Notes: generated by a model from the sequence alone, not told the origin. DNA of 64,000 bases from Lycium barbarum (GCF_019175385.1 NC_083344.1:59148782-59212781), one strand, 5' to 3'; positions 32,045 to 45,385 are shown, counted from the stretch's first letter. Numbers and translations are program-made.

Positions 32045-32714
32045 CAACTTCTGCGCATGATCTTTACTACATAATTTGAGGCTAGTCGAGGTCTTACAGA
32101 TCCCGGGACACCCTCGTAACACGTCTTTTCTTTCACAATTACCATTTTACCCTTTTTGGGCCTTAGAGCACATCTTTCACTTCCGTGTATAACTACCTTC
32201 CATCCTAGATTCCCAAATTCCTGATGGTAATGGTTATGGCCTCGTTGCCACTATGTTATGGTTGCCCCGATATCAGTCCGTTCGAATTTCTTACTTACCG
32301 TCTTTTCATAAAAACCGACAGCAGGATTAATTGTCAACTTTCTGAACCCTCCATCCGACCTTGTCTCTCTTATACCATACTCCTGTATACAGCAAATACC
32401 AGTGGCACCTTACAGAACATACAGCTATACCACGTTCTGGCCATCCGAAGCTGTTCATTCCAGATGATAGATCAAATACGTCAATGCTTATCCTTGTGAC
32501 TTTCCGGGTTGCTACTTACTTTTTCCGTCGTATGTGAGGCCCATATAAGAAATCTCATTTCCTATAGTTTGGCTCTATCGCACGATATATGTCAGAAAGA
32601 TGGTCAACAATTCCTAAATGCCCTGTAGTCTCTTGTTTATACATGTGGCCGGCACCACACCATAAACAGGACTCTACTAGACACGACTTTGCAGACAACC
32701 CACGGACAGACCTC

Positions 32715-32726
32715 GCTCTGATACCA
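32715..32726 (-). other. C primer-binding site
   Basis: Reverse complement of TGGTATCAGAGC, three bases from the 5' LTR terminus at 32730. Confidence 0.93.
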
Positions 32727-32729
32727 CTC

Positions 32730-34945
32730 TGTCACACCCTGATCTTATTAGGGTGTGATGGGCACCCGACCCCACATACGGAGCCGAACGAACCCGCAGA
32801 CCCTGATTACACACCTAAATTTTTTTTCTGAAAGTCAATTACAAATAAAATACATGTTGTGTTTTCGAAATCTTCCGCTTACATGATTATGGATCAAACC
32901 AAATAGAACCTTTGGAATCATACGTACGTCGGATTACTTAAGTCAGAATAAATATATCAAAAGGGTTATGCCAGGATACTTAATTCAACCTACTTATGTC
33001 GGAATATTCATGTCAGAGTCCATACTTGTATCTGAATTTCTCATATCGGAACACTTATGCCAAATACTTACGTCAGAACATTTGTGTCGACACGATTAGT
33101 CCAGAATGTTTATATCAAAAATACTTAAATCACGATTCACCTATCAGACTCATTTGACACTTAAGTTAGGGAAAACATACAGATCACAAACAGACTTCGA
33201 ATTACAGAATGGAATAACCTCAAGATACATATCATATCATATCCTACATGGCTCTAGGGCATGCCAAGGAAAGAAAGGTAAGCCTCACATACCTGGGCGA
33301 CGACCAACTGGTTGTGCTTACGCATCCAACTTGTTTTCTTACACGCAAGAGGGTTCATCCATCTTGTCAATCTACGTCCAAAAGGATTCATTCATTCGTT
33401 AGACTCGTTGTCACATACTTGCCTTAACCTTTCAAACACGTTTTCTTATGTTCTGCCAGAATTTCGGCAGCATCTCCTCTGTAAATGTACCAATCCCGAG
33501 AATAAGGCTCGGCCCCAAATCAACAACAACCATCCGGGAATTTAACCCGGCCAAACCAACAAAGATACTAACACACCAATAAGAGGTTCGAAACACATTT
33601 TCACATTAGCGACTCCTACACAATTCAACATCATAATCTTATACTTAATTCGACTACTTACACTCAAACCAACATCATCGTTCATACATTCCATTTCTAA
33701 TCCGAACCCAATCGAAACAATATTCCAGACCCTTTAAACAATTCACACGATATTACAAACAACTCAACCAACACTAAACACATTCTTTCCTCCCAAATTC
33801 ACACATTATGCTACAATACATTCATTTACAACTTCATTTCATAAATTCAAGAAACCGCATCACGACTATATTACAATCACATTAGCTTCCAAATCAGCCC
33901 GCATAATTAAAATCTTAACTTGGATTATCAAAACATCATTTTCCATCATAGAACTCACAACGACGACAACCAAAATACTAACAACAATTTATTCATTCCC
34001 AACTACACAAAAGGGGACCATACGGCCAACCCCCAACAATTCCATATTTCATGAATTTCTTCCAATTCCATATACTACAATACGCATGAATCCTTCATAA
34101 CAACAATTTTAATACGAAGTAAAATTTGCTTATTCTTTCTATTCCAAAATAGCCCATACACACGGCTACACACACCAATACACACATGTTTCACAAATTT
34201 CACTCATTTCTACATACTACAATACTTCAACAATATTCATAACACATAAAAGAGGGTTAGTTCTTTACCTTCATTATTCATCTTTTCCACTTGGTTATGA
34301 CTCATGAACCATCCATATAAGTATTCTACTTGCTCCAAAAACTCCACCTTGTTGACAAGCATCTTCCCCATAGCAAGAAACTAGAAGAAAACAACCCTCC
34401 ATGATCAAATTTAAGGGGCTGGTTTCGGCCAGCCCCTAGCCGAACTCACCTCTCTCTCTTTCTTTTATTTTTGTTCATCTTTATCTTGTCTTGAATTAGA
34501 AAGGGAGTCACATATATATAGTTATAATTTCAAGCATGTGAGGGGCACATGCCCCTCTCTAGAAGTTTCCTTTAATTTCTTGAAATTTTCCTAGCATAAA
34601 AGATGAACCAAAGTCTTGCCATGTACACCTTGGCCCATATAGTTTCCATCACATGGCCAATGTGGCCCTTTTGAACTTTCATAAAAATTTTGTGAAATTC
34701 CCTTTCCGTCCCTCGACATTTCTCAATATGACCATTTTACCCCTAGCCTTCCACATTGTTTCCATTGGTCATTTTGCAAATTTCTCCTCTTGCCCCTAGG
34801 CTCTCACATTATTTTCATACTAATAATGGTCATAAATGATATTCCTAACGACTTGCGCATTAATGTAGTTTTTGAAAATGGTTTCGTCCTTAACTTCCCA
34901 CGACGACTTTGAAATATCCTAACGTTCAAAATACGGGCTATAACA
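32730..34945 (-). repeat. C 5' LTR with 1.54-kb internal deletion
   Basis: Same ends as the 3' LTR, but sequence matching 27085-28623 is absent; the junction near 32881 shows a 2-base overlap (AC). The missing part includes the double hairpin and the hairpin repeats. A small extra segment near 34425 is absent from the other LTR. Confidence 0.9.
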
Positions 34946-35405
34946 ATGATTTTATCCACCGAGTCCCATAATGGGCCGGGTACGGTATATGATGATGGTA
35001 TGCATGATTTTCGTTTCAAAGGGCATATGTATTGATGTTTTAAAAATCATACTTGTTTCTAGTAAATCTCCATTTTGGTTATGATCCTCTTTACGGTATT
35101 TCATGCTTTACATGCTCAGTACAAATTCCGTACTGACCCCCTTTCTTCGGGGGCTGCGTTTCATGCCACGCAGGTACATACAAAATGAGAAGAAGACATT
35201 GCTAGAAGATGTTCCAGCGGGATTGGCGAGGTCCATTTCCTTCCGGAGTGTTGCCGAGTCAGAGTACATATATATATGTTATGATTTCTTGATTGATGTT
35301 AGAGACTTTGCAGACAGAGTCACGTATGTGGGTTGTCAGTCTTGTCGCTCGGCTCTAAATAAGGGTCAGGTGCCCATCATGCCCTATCAAGGTTAGGGTG
35401 TGACA
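34946..35405 (+). repeat. B LTR 2, right part
   Basis: Resumes with the right ATGAT duplication and continues the hairpin repeat that C interrupts. Double hairpin at 35116-35153 with a perfect first stem. About 180 bp matching 21273-21450 are missing near 35346. Ends GTGTGACA before a primer site. Confidence 0.9.
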
Positions 35406-36644
35406 AAGTGGTATCAGAGCAGGTCGTCCTAGGGGTTGTCTGCAAAGTCGTGTCCCGTAGAGTCCTGTTTATGGGTGTGAAGCCGGCCACATTTATAAAC
35501 AGAAGGCTGCAGGGCATCTAGGGATTGTTGACCTTCTTTTTGTCTTAGATCGTGCGATAGAGCCAAGTCATAGGAAATGAGATTCCTGGCACTAACCCTT
35601 GATTTTAGCAAATGCACAGTATCGACTGTAGAAGATGAATGAAGATATGGAAAGTCACAAGGGTAAGTTCTGATATTTTCATTCTTTTACCTGAAATTGG
35701 GAGCTCTAGGTGGCTGAAATGTGCCGTATACATATGTATGCCCTGTGAGGCATTGTTGTTATTTGCTGCGTGCAGATTCTGAATAGTAAGAATTGTAAAG
35801 GAGATTCTGCCAGAATTGTTAAAAATCAGGTCATTTAGTTAGGTACGCCTAACAGAAGGAAGCGTGGAAAGGGAATATTGTAAATAGACAATAAGTGAGG
35901 TGCGTTGTTCTAGAGGAGTTCTGGATTTGGCATGGCATGAAGAATAATTGCAAGAAAGACGATTAGCAGCCGAAGGATGAAGATGGACAATATTCGAGGT
36001 TTAGTAGGAGCAAGGTCTGTTGGAGGATTTAGAGAAAGTCGGCAATCAGTTTTGCTGTAGATTATTATATAAGGATGGTGAGTGGGAATCCGAACAGGCT
36101 GATACCCGAGTATTCATAAGTAACGGCGACAAAGGTGTGTTCACTACCTTCGGGAATCTAGGAATCTAGGACGAAAGGTAGTCATACACATAAGTGAAAG
36201 GTGAATATTGAGAATTGAAAAGGGTAAATTAGTAATTGTAAAGGGAAGGACGTGTTACGAGAATGTCTTGGAATCTGTAAGACTTCGACTTGCTCTAGAT
36301 CATGTAATGAAGGTCATGCAATGAGGTGGGTGCGATTATACCAACACTAATGCACCGGATTTCATCGGACTTTCAAGGTTAAGCGTGCTGGGGTGAGAGA
36401 AATCTTAGGATGGGTGACCCCCTGGGAAGTGCACTAAAAGTTCTACAAAACCCGACATAAAAGAAAAAAAATGAGAAGCTAGAGTAGCCTAAGGGAAATC
36501 AGAGTATACGGAATGGCTGGAAACCTTAAGAGGTCGCATAGGACGAGGTAGACTAGACCGGTGAAGAGAAAGAAGGTGCACCACGACTCTAGAACTAGGA
36601 TGAGGTTGAATAGCATTTGGAAATATTTTGTAAGCGAGGTGGTA

Positions 36645-36675
<31 letters not shown>

Positions 36676-39548
36676 CATATGGTATCCTATTTATGACTGT
36701 ATCGATGGGCATGTGTATCCCAGCAACCGGTGTTACAGTATGGAAGGTATCAATAAAGTAAGGGTACCGAAGTTCAAGTGACAACAAAAATAAACGGTAC
36801 AAGTGTTACAAGGTAAGCTGATGCTATTTTCACTACAGGTTAAGATTGCAAAGTTCTAATACAACGATATTTGGAAAAGAAAGAGAGTGAGTAAGTAGAA
36901 GGCAAGGAGATCAAAATGTCGGGAAAAGTGAAAAGCAAGAAACATGATTGAGCAAAGCCTCCAAAAGAAACGACGGGCAAAGCACGAGATTATTTGGGGA
37001 AAAAATTCGAAGGTAGGCATATGAAGGGGATAGAGTATGGTAATATGGAACAAAAGAGGAATATGAAGTAAGAGAAGGAATAATTAAGCCTTGCGTCGTT
37101 GTTAGGAGATTTCTGCCCTTGAAAGGTAAATAAAGGGATAAATGTGCGGCCATATTAATGTGGTTGCCTCAGACATGGAGGAGCTTTCCTGAAAGAATGA
37201 CTTAAGAATAGGACGGATTTGCGCGTCTAAAGGAATATTTCACAAACTTCAGAGCCGATGTTACAAATAACAAGAGAAGAAAGGAACTCGAGGACGAATA
37301 GACCCAAGAAAGGTTAAGGATAAAAGTAGGAAAGTTATACTAATGGGTTTGTCGAAGAAAAGGGAGAGTATTTAGGAATGGAGTAACTGGAAATCTCTAA
37401 CTATGGGAGTAAGAAAGACCGATTACTCATCAACGAAATAACGAGGATGGTGAGTTGACACAGTTGATTAGAATATTAGTGATATGAGGCAAGAACTTCT
37501 GTAAAGACCGAAAGGTTCGATTATAAAGGAAATAGAATGAAATGTAAGAAACGTGCATGGAGGAGAAGACAAACTTGGCCGTGGCATCAAAAAGATAAAT
37601 AAAGGATTGATCGGGATGGATAACTACAAGGGAAATGCGACGAGTCTATTAGAAAAAAGAAGTAACAGCGTGACGGGGACAGGGGCATATAATACTAAGG
37701 TTTGTAATGAATGTGAATAACTTGGTAAGACAAATTATGTGGTAAGTGTAATAGGGTCAATTAGAAAGAGTTACCAGTTAAGTAAGCTTACTCCACGAGC
37801 CTTATTCTGTTTTATAAGCAGTGTTACGAATGAGATCAAGAAATGGTACTCTATAGAGTTGATTATTATTGGGATATAATGAGAACGTAGCAAGAACTAC
37901 AATACAAAGTAAGGATTAGCGAGGACATGACTAAGATAGGTGACATGGTTTATGTGAATAGAGAGTGAATGCAAGTGTGAAACCAATAAGCGAGCCACGA
38001 AGCAGTGAATAAGAAAGCTTATAAGACCTTGTTAAGGAAAGTTCGGCATAGAGGTTTTTGCAATAACACGACTAATAAAGCAAGGATGTGCTAAAGGAAA
38101 AGTGGACTTGAATTAACTTCATGTATATCATGAAACCGACATGGGAAGGAGGCATGACAAGATAATAGAGGTTTATAAAATCAAGGAAATAAATTTTGTC
38201 AATACAGTATGTCATGTTTCGGGCTATAGTTCGAATCCCTCACACCAGAGAAAAATATTGTGTTACCAGTAAATATGCAGCAGATGTACCCCAAAAGGCA
38301 ACGAAGGAAGTGAGAAGGCTTGCGAGCTATTAAGGATTAGTATTAAGGACAGACGGGATTACTAAGGAAAAATCGCAGCTCTGGAAGAGATAAGAGTTGA
38401 AAATATCTTCTACGTCGGGAAATTATAAGTCACTGCTTGTATTAAATCACGAGTGTATGTGTCACAGGACCATATGAATAGTTGTCTTGATGAAGTGGCT
38501 AGTAAATTGGTGTAGGACGACAACAAATATTTGAAAAGAATGAAAGTTAGTTAAGTTGCAATTAACCACTGGTATAGGAGAGCCAAGGACTTGAAGAGAG
38601 AATTACACTCGTATTAAAAGGAAGATATGATTAAGTATGATTTTATTTGAGTCCCCGGCTTATGAGTTATCTTGTAATGATGTCCAAATCGGACGAGAAA
38701 AAAAAGGAAGAAGGATTCAAATAAGGATTTGAAAATATTTTTAATGGTGGATTAGTATGTTGTAAATATACTCTTGTGATAGGGGATAACAACGGTGATA
38801 AGAAAATGTTGTACACAAAAATATAAGGAATGGCGCCGAGGATTGTTGTATGAGTCGAATGGAGTCCCATATGAATATAGATCCGTTTGCTATGGTATTT
38901 TTGGTGCCTTGGATAAGTTATCCAAGGTAAAGTAATTAAAGAGAATAATAAAACGTTGACAAGAATTGCCGTTAGATAGCCAAGGCCCAGAAATCCAATT
39001 GGAGGAAAGAGAAATCAAACGAGATGTTTCGGTTTTAAACTAGTCGAAAGACAAAGTACTGCAAAGATTGATTCGACTGCTACAGAAAGCAAATGATGCT
39101 AAATGTGATTAGCCGTGAGGTTATCCTTAAGGAAGTAAGAATAAGAATAATTAAACTTTAAGAAGATAAAGGCTTGGGTCATGTAGGAAACGTAAGGAAG
39201 ACACGTGGAGATTGAAGGGAACAAAAAGAAGTTGAAACAAAAGGATTGGATAAAAGTATGTGGTAAATACGGCATGAAAGGGCATGCAAGAATGTAAACA
39301 ACGAAAGCTGAAGAGGCAATGAGAACGATAAACTATAAACAGTTAGTAGACAGACATATAATGTGAAAAGGGACGATTTTGAGTACAGGCATAAATTTTG
39401 GCCACAAAAGAAGAAAAATAGACTGCATAATTTGGATAAATTTGGTTTCAAATGAGAAAGTAAGTAAAATAATTACTAACAAGTATAGGTAAGAACATTG
39501 ACATCTACCTCAACATTCGAGGACGAATGTTTTTAAAGGGGGGGAAGA
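35406..39548 (+). other. B internal domain 3 (non-coding, 4.14 kb)
   Basis: Primer site 35409-35420, leader hairpin 35464-35503, 5S-derived segment 36328-36433, a (TA)13 microsatellite at 36649-36674 that is much shorter in domain 1, then the same purine-rich non-coding DNA as domain 1. Ends in hairpin (39513-39530) and polypurine tract. No gene. Confidence 0.85.
36328..36433 (+). ncRNA. 5S rRNA-derived segment in B domain 3
   Basis: Nearly identical to the 15550 copy, including both A-box and C-box regions, with a few private substitutions (for example CCAACAC for CCAGCAC). Confidence 0.85.
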
Positions 39549-42266
39549 TGTTATACCCCGCATTTTCAGAGCATTAGCATGACACGTGCTTCCTCAAAAA
39601 AAATTGAAAAAAATTGACAATTATGTTGTTGCTACGTAATTTAAACTCACGTTGATAGTGTTGTATCCCGTATTTTAGTACGTCGGATTATTTGTAAGCT
39701 GAGGTGGGTCCCACACGTCGAGATTTTTTTGGACATGTGAAAATTTATATGAAGCACATATGTGAATTTAAACACAACTCAAGAACGACCCTTGAGCCAA
39801 ATCGAAGTGGAAGTCCTCCAAACAAATATTTTTAAGTAACGTTTTCGGGTGATCTGACTTCGAGGGGCTAAAACGGTATTATAAGTTTGGAATTTGGAAC
39901 AATACCAAGCAATAGAAGTTGTAGATAATTGAATTATCTTTCCAAAAAAAGGTCGGGGGTCCACAGGTTACGTCGGCACAAGGAGATATGGACGTTTTAA
40001 GGCAGAAAGGGCCGTGGGCTAGGCCCAATCCAAGCCCAACCGGGTTGGGCCCATGACCCATGTTTATTTAAGTGAAACTTCAGCCCTTTTCTCCTCAATT
40101 TTCATACCAAAACACCAGAAAATTCTGGAAAAAGAGAAAGAGGAGCCTTAGAGAGAAGAAAAACTAATTTTGACCAAAATCTGAGCCCCGAATCCCGAAG
40201 CCCATGAAGGGAAAAGTGTTGTACGATGTGTTGTCTTCAATATGAACTAAAAATCAACCAAGAAAAAGAGGATGGACGTGATGGCTGCACACTTGGGGTA
40301 AGATTACGATCCCTTTTCATTGTTAACAAGTTTATTTAAAGTTTTAACGGATTAGAACGGAGAAAATAGCGATATAAATTCGTTTGTTGATGTTGTTGAA
40401 TTATGGTTTGAGTTTGAGGAGAACTTTTGATAAAAAATATATATATTTCTGGTAGGATGTTGTTATTAATGTTATTGGTATTGATTTCACCTTCTCTACG
40501 GAAATAAAATTACTAAATAGTTATACCGCAAATTGGATGGTTGAGAAATTTAGAAAACAGTGTGTGGGCTGTTCTATGGCATACGTTGGTGTTGTAAATG
40601 ATGTTAATACTATTGGTATTGTTGTTGATGTTGTTGGTTGCTGAATTGGAATTCGGGCTTGGTATATAAACAGGGGAGATGCTGCCCGATTTTCGGCAGG
40701 ATATAAAATAGTATGATTTCAAATATGGTACAAATGTACGATTAAAAGGCTAACATTAGCATAAATCTCTTCAAATGTATATTTACGAGATCGGACAAAT
40801 AAGCATAGCTAATAGGAGGTTGAACAGGTATGTAAGGCTTACCCTTTCTTTCTTATGGCATGATCCTTATGAAATAAACAGACGATGTCTATATGACTCC
40901 AAAGAAATTCCTATTCTTAGGGCCACTAGGATGGCTAATGTTCTTGATTTCCATAAGCTATTTCGTATGGTTTTGATATGTATCTATGATTTTCGGAGTT
41001 CTATTTGATATGTTTCCGAGTGGCATTCGAAAGATATTTGATATGACAATTGTCTTGATTTCAAATGATAGTTTGTTTTGATAATTTCATTGAGTCTTTG
41101 ATATATCTTGGTACGTATATATGATCCCAGAAGTTCTATTCTGATATAATCCACAGTGACATCCGAAAGGTATTTACTATGACTATCGTCCTGATTCTCA
41201 AATGATAATTCGTTTTGATTATTCCATTGAGTCTTTGACAATGTTTTAATTTGCATATGGTTGCTCACTACTCTACTCGTGCATGCCTCAATATGTCTTT
41301 CACCGAGTCCCGGGCCGGGTATGTTATCGTGTGCACTCCACTGCATTGTTCACCGAGTCCCTCATTAGAGGGCCGGGTACGGTATGTATATATGTGATGA
41401 CATGATGAGATGATGATATGAGATGATGATATGTTATGGCGGCCAGGAGGGCATATGATGACTTCATTCACCAAGTCACTCACTAGAGGGCCGGGTACGG
41501 TATATATATGCATGATGATATGATAGTATGCTGACATGATGACATGATTTTATCCACCGAGTCCCTCACTAAAGTGCCGGGTACGGTATATATATGCATG
41601 ATGATATGATAGTATGCTGACATGATGATATGATTTTATCCACCGAGTCCCATAATGGGCTGGGTACGGTATATGATGATGGTATGCATGATTTTCGTTT
41701 CAAAAGGCATATGTATTGATGTTTTAAAAGTCATACTTGTTTCTAGTAAATCTCCATTTTGGTTGTGATCCTCTTTACGGTATTTCATGCTTTACATGCT
41801 CAGTACATATTCCGTACAGACCCCCTTTCTTCGGGGGCTGCGTTTCATGCCACGCAGGTATATACAGATGAGAAGAAGAGATTGCTAGAAGATGTTCCAG
41901 CGGGATTGGCGAGTTCCATTTCCTTCCGGAGTGTTGCCGAGTCAGAGTACATATATATATGTTATGATTTCTTGATTGATGTTAGAGACTTTGCAGACAG
42001 AGTCACGTATGTGGGTTGTCAGTCTTGTAAGCGGCTCTACAAGCCGATGTACCATTATGCATTATGTTGCGAATTCCATATGAATACAGATTTTACTTGA
42101 CTTGAGAACAATGTAAGGAATGTTTCTGAAAGCATTTACTATGTATTTCAGTTTATTTGATTTAAAAGTCCAAAGAGATTATGAGTGTAATAAGAATCAG
42201 TGGGTTTGCTCGGCCCTAAATAAGGGTCGGGTGCCCATCATGCCCTATCAAGGTTAGGGTGTGGCA
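39549..42266 (+). repeat. B LTR 3 (last LTR of the array)
   Basis: 2,718 bp, starting TGTTATACCCCG after the polypurine tract. Second LTR-like start at 39659, double hairpin 41800-41837. The terminus reads TGGCA instead of TGACA, a single change at 42264. It is followed by LTR D sequence instead of a primer site, so the array ends here. Confidence 0.88.
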
Positions 42267-44782
42267 TGGGCCTTGGCCCACATGGATGTATAATATATGT
42301 GTATATTAGATGACTTATTAGTCATATTTATCATCATCTTCACACTTAGAAAATTCAAGAAACTTGGAGAAAAACAAAGAGAAGCCATTCGGCCATAGCA
42401 TAGCCAAACAACCATCTTGGAAAAATTGATCACAAAAATTATTTTCTTCTAGCAATTCAACCAATTGGAAGGTCCTCTTTAACGTGAGATAGTTGTTGGA
42501 GCAATTAAACCACTCTTTGTTGCAAATTCATAACCCTAGCCAAGTGAGAAGTGTGGTGAAAAGGTAAGGTTTAATCTTCTTTTTATATGTTATGGATGGT
42601 TGTGTATGTTGTAGTATGTAGAAATGGATGAAATTCATGAAAATATGGATGTTTTGTTGTAGCCGTGTAGGTGTAAGTGTTGTGTAGAAAGGATGAATTA
42701 ATTTTATTTAGTATTTTGGTTGTTGTTGTAATGGATTCTATGATGGAAGTGAAAGTTTAATAATTCTAGTTAAAGTTGTAATTGTTGGAGAGTTGTTTTA
42801 GAAGCTAATGTGACTTTAATACCACTTCTTGTATTTATGGAAAATAATGTTGCAAGCATGTGAATTGTTAGTGAAGTTCCTGAATTTGAAAGAAGGAAAT
42901 GTGTTGTTATTGCTCTTGTTGCATATGGAAGGTTTCGGGTGGAGTGGAGTTTTGGTTGGGTTGTTTTGAATATTGTGCGGATTGTTTGAAGCTTTCTTGA
43001 GTTTTGTTTGAATGGTTTCGGATTAGTATTTGAGTGTGCGAGCATTGGTGTTAGCTTGATTGTATGTAGTTGAAGTGAATGTAAATGGAATGCCGTCGAA
43101 TTATGTAAAAGGGAGTTGCTAATGTTAGAATGCGTTTTGAATTAATTGTTGATGTTGTTAATAGGGTTGTTGGTATTGTTGTTGAGGATTTGGCCGAGTT
43201 GAATTCTCGGGGTTGTTGAATTTACAGAGGATATGCTGCCGAAATTTCTGTAGACAAGTGCTAGCTTAGGATTGAATCCCTAAGTACTTGTAGCTAACAT
43301 TTGGTATTTAATGACGTTATTGTAGATCTTGGGGAGCTCGAGACTTGAGTTGGGATTGGCTTAGGAAGCAGACGAGGTATGTAAAGCTTACCCTTTCCTT
43401 CTTTTGGCATGTCCTAGTTGCAAGTAAGCTATGAAACGAGCCTCGGGGTAACTCTATTCATAAGATCCGAGCATGTCGACGATTTTTATTCACTTCTTGG
43501 TGTTAGTATTCCTAATATAGTCGAACTATGGTTTTTGTGGCTTTTGTATGAGTGGATAATAAATATGTGTAAAAGATTTTTATTCCTAACAACTTTATGT
43601 CGAAAAATGTCCGTAACTTTCATAGACGAGCTCAGATCGCTCCGATACGTTCCTAGAGGATCCTAAAGCGAACAATGTCCATAACTTTCTTATACTAACT
43701 CGAATTGACTCGAAACGTGTTTATGATCTTCAAGCGTCGACTAGTGTATGTATCTATCGAGTCTTAAAAATTCTTTTATATGCATATAGTTTCTCACTAC
43801 TCTGCTCGTGCATACTGTTTTTATATCTTTCGCCGAGTCCCGGGCCGGTTTTGTCATCGTGCGCACTATGTTATATTCGGCAGTATGATGTGTTACGGTT
43901 CGCCGAGCCACTCACTAGAGGGCCGGGTACCGCTTATATACGGCGTTATGATGTGTTATGGCGTATGATGTGCTATGATGTTATGATGTGTTTCGGGGTT
44001 GTACGGAGATATGAAATCTTCTGGAGTATGATGTGTTGTGGCGCCAGCGTCGGAGTGGAGACCACGTTCCTGAGCCCTATGCATGATTTTTTTTATATGC
44101 ATTATTTGTGTTTCAAAAACAAGTTTTTGGTATACTGATTTTTGTACTCGTGTTCCATACTTCTTATTTCAGTTATGATCTTGATTATTGTATTTCATGC
44201 TTTATATACTCAGTACATATTTCGTACTGACCCCCTTTTTTCGGGGGCTGCGTTTCATGTCCGCAGGTACAGACGCTCATTGTGGTAATCCGCCAGCCTA
44301 GGATACCCATTCTGCTAGTTTGGAGTGCTCCCTTGATCCGGAGCCCATACTTCTGGTACAGATCTTTCTGTTGTACATATTTATGTGTATATGACTATTT
44401 AGGGGTACGGCGGGGCCCTGTCCCGTCATATGCTTCTGTTGTTATTCTTAGAGGCCTGTAGACATGTATGTGGGTCATGGGTCGTTATTGTTCAGTTATG
44501 TCTGTGTGATTTGCGTCATAAGCGGTTCCATTTGCTGTGACAGCCTTAACGGCTTGTATGTATGTTTATGTTTTGGGCGATGTGTTTTACGATAGCCTTG
44601 TCGGCTTCTATGTGAAACATTAGTTATATGTGACCGCTTAAGACGACATCTGACTTTCGTATCTGTATAAGTCAGTGTACGCCAAATATGGATAAGCCCT
44701 TGGTATGCCGATTTTGGTAAATGAGTGTGTACGGGTGTCCAGCTTGGGCACTAGTCATGGCCTACGGGGTTGGGTCGTGACA
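42267..44782 (+). repeat. LTR D, 5' end missing
   Basis: A-like LTR of another family, ending GGGTCGTGACA. Contains donor-like AAAAGGTAAGG (GT 42564), diverged CCGAAATTTC box (near 43244), exon-like block 43326-43376, hairpin motif (near 43912), double hairpin 44210-44247 and a GC-rich hairpin (near 44410). The first few hundred bases are absent; the B array probably inserted here and separated them. No primer site follows, so it is a solo or partial LTR. Confidence 0.8.
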
Positions 44783-45385
44783 TTATACAAATATGCATAC
44801 ATGATATGATGATGATTATGGAGTAAGCCAGCATGCATTATTTCATTTATAATTGATAGTCAGTTTCAGGTTGCTCCTCATTTGATGCTTCCTTATTTCA
44901 TTAACGTATTGTTAGTGTTGATGCCTTACATACTCAGTACAATGTTTGTACTGACGTCCTTTATTCTTGGACGCTGTGTTCATGCCCACAAGTAGACACG
45001 GAGACGGTGCAGATCCATAGGAGCTATCAGCAGATTTACAGGAGCACTCCATTATTCCGGAGGTGCTATTTGGTTTAATTATTTTGTGTACATATTTGGG
45101 CACGGCAGGGTCCTGTCCCGTCCTCATATCTAGTACTCTAGTAGAGGCTCGTAGATACGCATGTGTGGGTAGTATGGTCTCACGATTTTTCCCACGTGTA
45201 TATATATATATTTTTGATAGCCGAAGGGCTTATGTATATAAAGGTAACTATGTTTCAATGTGAAAAATGGTTTTCCAGTATAAGATAAATGAATGAACGC
45301 TTAATGTGTACGATGGGTAATGGTAAGAGCGGTGCTCGGCGGTTAGCCCCGGGTACCCGTCATGGCCCCTAGTCAGATCGTGACA
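44783..45385 (+). repeat. Element E 5' LTR, 3' portion
   Basis: Ends CAGATCGTGACA and is followed by a primer site at 45390-45401. Starts abruptly after LTR D, so D (with B inside it) probably interrupts it. Double hairpin at 44934-44973. Confidence 0.82.
44934..44973 (+). promoter_or_regulatory. LTR double hairpin with compensatory changes (element E)
   Basis: Hairpin 1 arms are TCAGTACA and TGTACTGA. Hairpin 2 arms are CGTCC and GGACG, where all other families have CCCCC and GGGGG. Two base pairs are replaced on both sides, keeping the stem. The hairpin 2 loop is 9 nt instead of 7. Confidence 0.75.

Larger units (their letters stand above)
30677..32729 (-). other. C internal domain (non-coding, 2.05 kb)
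   Basis: No gag or pol motif in any frame. From the primer site at 32715-32726 it shows the leader hairpin (32670-32632, loop hexamer GCCGGC), the conserved ATCGTGCGATAGAGC-like segment (near 32575), a 5S-derived segment (32044-31947), then pyrimidine-rich DNA (plus strand) with scattered stops. Plus-strand frames 30777-31037 and 32224-32499 have no recognisable similarity and are probably chance. Confidence 0.82.
26931..34945 (-). mobile_element. Element C: non-coding LTR element inserted in B LTR 2
   Basis: Read on the minus strand: 5' LTR (34945-32730), primer site, 2.05-kb internal domain without gag or pol, polypurine tract, 3' LTR (30676-26931). Ends are TGTTA...TGACA and both flanks carry ATGAT. 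The two LTRs differ at roughly 1-2% of sites by eye, so C is younger than the B array. Its LTR end (GTGTGACA) and leader resemble B, so C and B are probably related lineages. Confidence 0.93.
14267..42266 (+). mobile_element. Family B: non-coding tandem array of LTR elements sharing LTRs (contains element C)
   Basis: Four LTRs (first partial) alternate with three internal domains, each internal domain starting with a primer site. An intact unit is about 6.88 kb (LTR about 2.71 kb, internal about 4.17 kb). No gag or pol is present in any frame, so this is a LARD-type non-autonomous element. The units differ by private deletions, so they are not one copy assembled three times. Element C occupies 26931-34945. 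Unequal recombination between LTRs is the likely origin. Confidence 0.88.
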
